NCBI GenBank assembly: GCA_003651045.1
Contig: QMTJ01000055.1
Coordinates: 1 to 7,154, forward strand
Length of the DNA stretch: 7,154 nt
Origin: Thermoplasmata archaeon
GTDB lineage: Archaea; Thermoplasmatota; E2; DHVEG-1
Reading direction: 5' to 3'
A program made the position numbers and the translations under genes. A model generated the notes under the pieces. That model saw only the letters and a list, made by a program, of their open reading frames with translations. It was not told the origin of the DNA and made no database searches. This document shows, piece by piece, positions 5,784 through 7,154 of this stretch (positions are counted from its first letter, which is position 1; each line of letters opens with the position of its first letter).

Positions 5784-7121
5784 TTATTTACCAAACTGCA
5801 ACTGTCTCATTAGACTCTTACGCATCTTACGATTACCTGATAAACCCTTCATAGTACGCCTCATCACATTATAGTACTTTAATAACTCTTTAACGTTTTT
5901 ATTTTCCACACCAGCTCCACGTGCTATACGTTTAATACGTGACGCACGTATAATATTTGGGTTATTCATTTCTTCATCAGTCATAGAATCCATAATAACC
6001 TTAAACTTCCGTAGTTTTTCCTCTGTATCCTCCATATCCTCATCTTTAATCTTGTTTTTACCAGGGAGACTACCTGGTAACATGTCAGCGATTTTCCTGA
6101 GAGAACCCATACCACTAATCATATCCATCTGATCATACATATCATGCAATGTAAACTTACCAGACATAATACGTCTAGCTGTTTTCTCGGCATCCTTGCC
6201 TTTAAGACTCTCCTCAGCTTTTTCAAGAAGAGCTTTAATATCACCCATGCCAAGGAGACGAGAGATAAAACCAGTTGGATCAAACTTTTCAAAATCACCA
6301 GGGTGTTCACCTGTACCAATAAACACTATAGGTGCACCAACTTCAGCAGCGGCACTAAGTGCGCCACCACCCTTCGCAGTACCATCAAGTTTAGTAAGAA
6401 CAATACCAGTGATACCTACAGCATCATGAAACGCTTTAGCTTGAGGACCAGCTTGTTGACCAATGGCAGCATCTATAACAAGTAGTTTTTCATCAGGTTT
6501 AGTAGCTTTAAAAATTTCTTTCATTTCATCAATGAGTTCATCCTCAAGTTTATGTCGACCTGCAGTGTCTACAATAATAACATCAACAGTGCGTTTAAAT
6601 TTATTAATACCGTTTTTTACAACCTCAACAGCATCTTTTTCTTTTTTATCACCATAAAAAGGAACTTTAACCTGTTCAGCTATCTGTTTCAACTGTTCAT
6701 AAGCCGCAGGTCTATGTACATCACCAGCGATAAGTACAGGTCTTAAACCTTTTTTCTTAAAATATGTAGCAAGTTTACCACAAGTAGTGGTTTTACCCAT
6801 ACCATACAAACCAACCATCATAATAACTTGTTTCTTGATAGGTAACTCTCTAGCAGCACCAAGGATGTTAGCAAGTTCTTCATAAACAATACGAATGACA
6901 TGTTCCCTGTTGCTCATACCTGCTGGTGGTTTCTCCTGCAGAGCACGTTTTTCAATTTTTTTCGAAAACTCTAAGACAAGTTTAACATTAACATCAGCTT
7001 GTAAGAGAGCTCGTTGGATATCTCTAACTATTTCTTTTATGAGTTTAGAATCAACATAAACCGCGTTAACGATTTTTTTAAGAGTACCCTTGAGCGAGTC
7101 ACTTAAGTCGTCTAATACCAT
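5784..7121 (-). CDS. srp54: Signal recognition particle 54 kDa GTPase SRP54 (archaeal Ffh)
   Basis: SRP54 binds SRP RNA and the signal sequences of nascent exported proteins, then docks with FtsY in a GTP-dependent way to deliver ribosomes to the membrane. The 445-residue length is normal for archaeal SRP54. The N domain spans about 1-90, with ALLQADVN at 38-45. The G domain spans about 91-295: P-loop GLYGMGKTTT at 104-113, GDVHRPAA at 133-140 (usually DTYRPAA), DTAGRH at 185-190, TKLDGTAKGG at 243-252 and GMGDI at 291-295. The methionine-rich M domain spans about 297-445, with the SRP RNA-binding helix SRIKRIARGAG at 394-404. All motifs needed for function are present. The ATG at 7121 gives the expected archaeal N terminus MVLDDLSDSL, and AAAGGTTTGACTT lies just upstream. 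The gene ends in TAA and is followed about 60 bases later by the kinase on the same strand. The P-loop residues Tyr and Met are less common than the usual Gln and Ser or Ala. Identification is essentially certain. Confidence 0.97.
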   Translation of the reverse strand: MVLDDLSDSLKGTLKKIVNAVYVDSKLIKEIVRDIQRALLQADVNVKLVLEFSKKIEKRALQEKPPAGMSNREHVIRIVYEELANILGAARELPIKKQVIMMVGLYGMGKTTTCGKLATYFKKKGLRPVLIAGDVHRPAAYEQLKQIAEQVKVPFYGDKKEKDAVEVVKNGINKFKRTVDVIIVDTAGRHKLEDELIDEMKEIFKATKPDEKLLVIDAAIGQQAGPQAKAFHDAVGITGIVLTKLDGTAKGGGALSAAAEVGAPIVFIGTGEHPGDFEKFDPTGFISRLLGMGDIKALLEKAEESLKGKDAEKTARRIMSGKFTLHDMYDQMDMISGMGSLRKIADMLPGSLPGKNKIKDEDMEDTEEKLRKFKVIMDSMTDEEMNNPNIIRASRIKRIARGAGVENKNVKELLKYYNVMRRTMKGLSGNRKMRKSLMRQLQFGK

Positions 7122-7148
7122 AAGTCAAACCTTTTTCTACACCTTAGA

Positions 7149-7154
7149 ATATAA
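7149..7154 (-). promoter_or_regulatory. Possible TATA box of srp54, at the window edge
   Basis: The minus strand begins TTATATTC about 30 bases before the srp54 ATG. At archaeal spacing, transcription would start within a few bases of the ATG, giving a nearly leaderless mRNA. AAGGTGTAG and AAAGGTTTG lie between. The upstream flank is outside the window, so the call is weak. Confidence 0.3.

Noticed and set aside
5774..5790. T-run on the plus strand after a hairpin, resembling an intrinsic terminator
   Set aside because: No plus-strand gene ends there. On the transcribed minus strand it is an A-run upstream of the hairpin, so it cannot serve srp54 as a classic terminator.
5757..5842. A strong plus-strand Shine-Dalgarno (AGGAGGTG) followed by a TTG-started frame of about 28 codons
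   Set aside because: The frame enters the antisense of srp54, stops quickly and has no recognisable content. The string is better explained as the complement of the hairpin arm.
6119..6746. Several 64-113 codon frames on both strands inside srp54
   Set aside because: They overlap conserved SRP54 codons in other frames and have no independent support.

Overview
The window carries three protein genes, all on the minus strand, in transcription order: the signal recognition particle GTPase SRP54 (7121 down to 5784), a MOFRL-family glycerate 2-kinase (5720 or 5732 down to 4371), and the first 1397 codons of a very large secreted surface protein (4191 down to the left edge, still open). No tRNA, rRNA, CRISPR array, insertion sequence or integrase was seen. 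The many shorter open frames on the plus strand are antisense shadows of these three genes.

The DNA is clearly A+T-rich and looks archaeal. The SRP54 is of the archaeal kind, beginning MVLDDLSDSLKGTL, with an archaeal-type NG and M domain. The kinase is of the type used in archaeal Entner-Doudoroff variants. The surface protein combines a PQQ-like beta-propeller with serial Ig-like domains containing 'DxAGN' and 'SGLD..TAKYRI' signatures; I associate this mix with Thermoplasmata-related Euryarchaeota from sediments. The phylum is an inference from recalled protein style, not from a search.

Region by region: 7122-7154 is the srp54 upstream region, with a TATA-like sequence at the window edge. 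The srp54-to-kinase spacer is about 60 bases and holds an imperfect hairpin; in the minus-strand RNA its 5' arm reads like the 3' end of 16S rRNA (CACCUCCU). The 179-base spacer 4192-4370 is extremely A+T-rich. It holds a 13-base tandem repeat, an 8-base inverted repeat overlapping a good TATA box, and a clear ribosome binding site next to the surface-protein start. The surface gene fills 1-4191. My manual translation has no stop or frameshift, and the codon count (1397) equals the available length exactly.

SRP54 and the kinase are housekeeping genes and may share a transcript. The surface protein has a signal peptide and ends, at the window edge, in what looks like a C-terminal membrane anchor. 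SRP54 could help deliver such an exported protein to the membrane, but that is general biology and not evidence of a dedicated system. The most interesting object is the surface protein: a propeller bracketed by two divergent copies of one beta-rich module and carried on a stalk of about four Ig-like domains. I see no evidence of a wholly new defence or mobile system.
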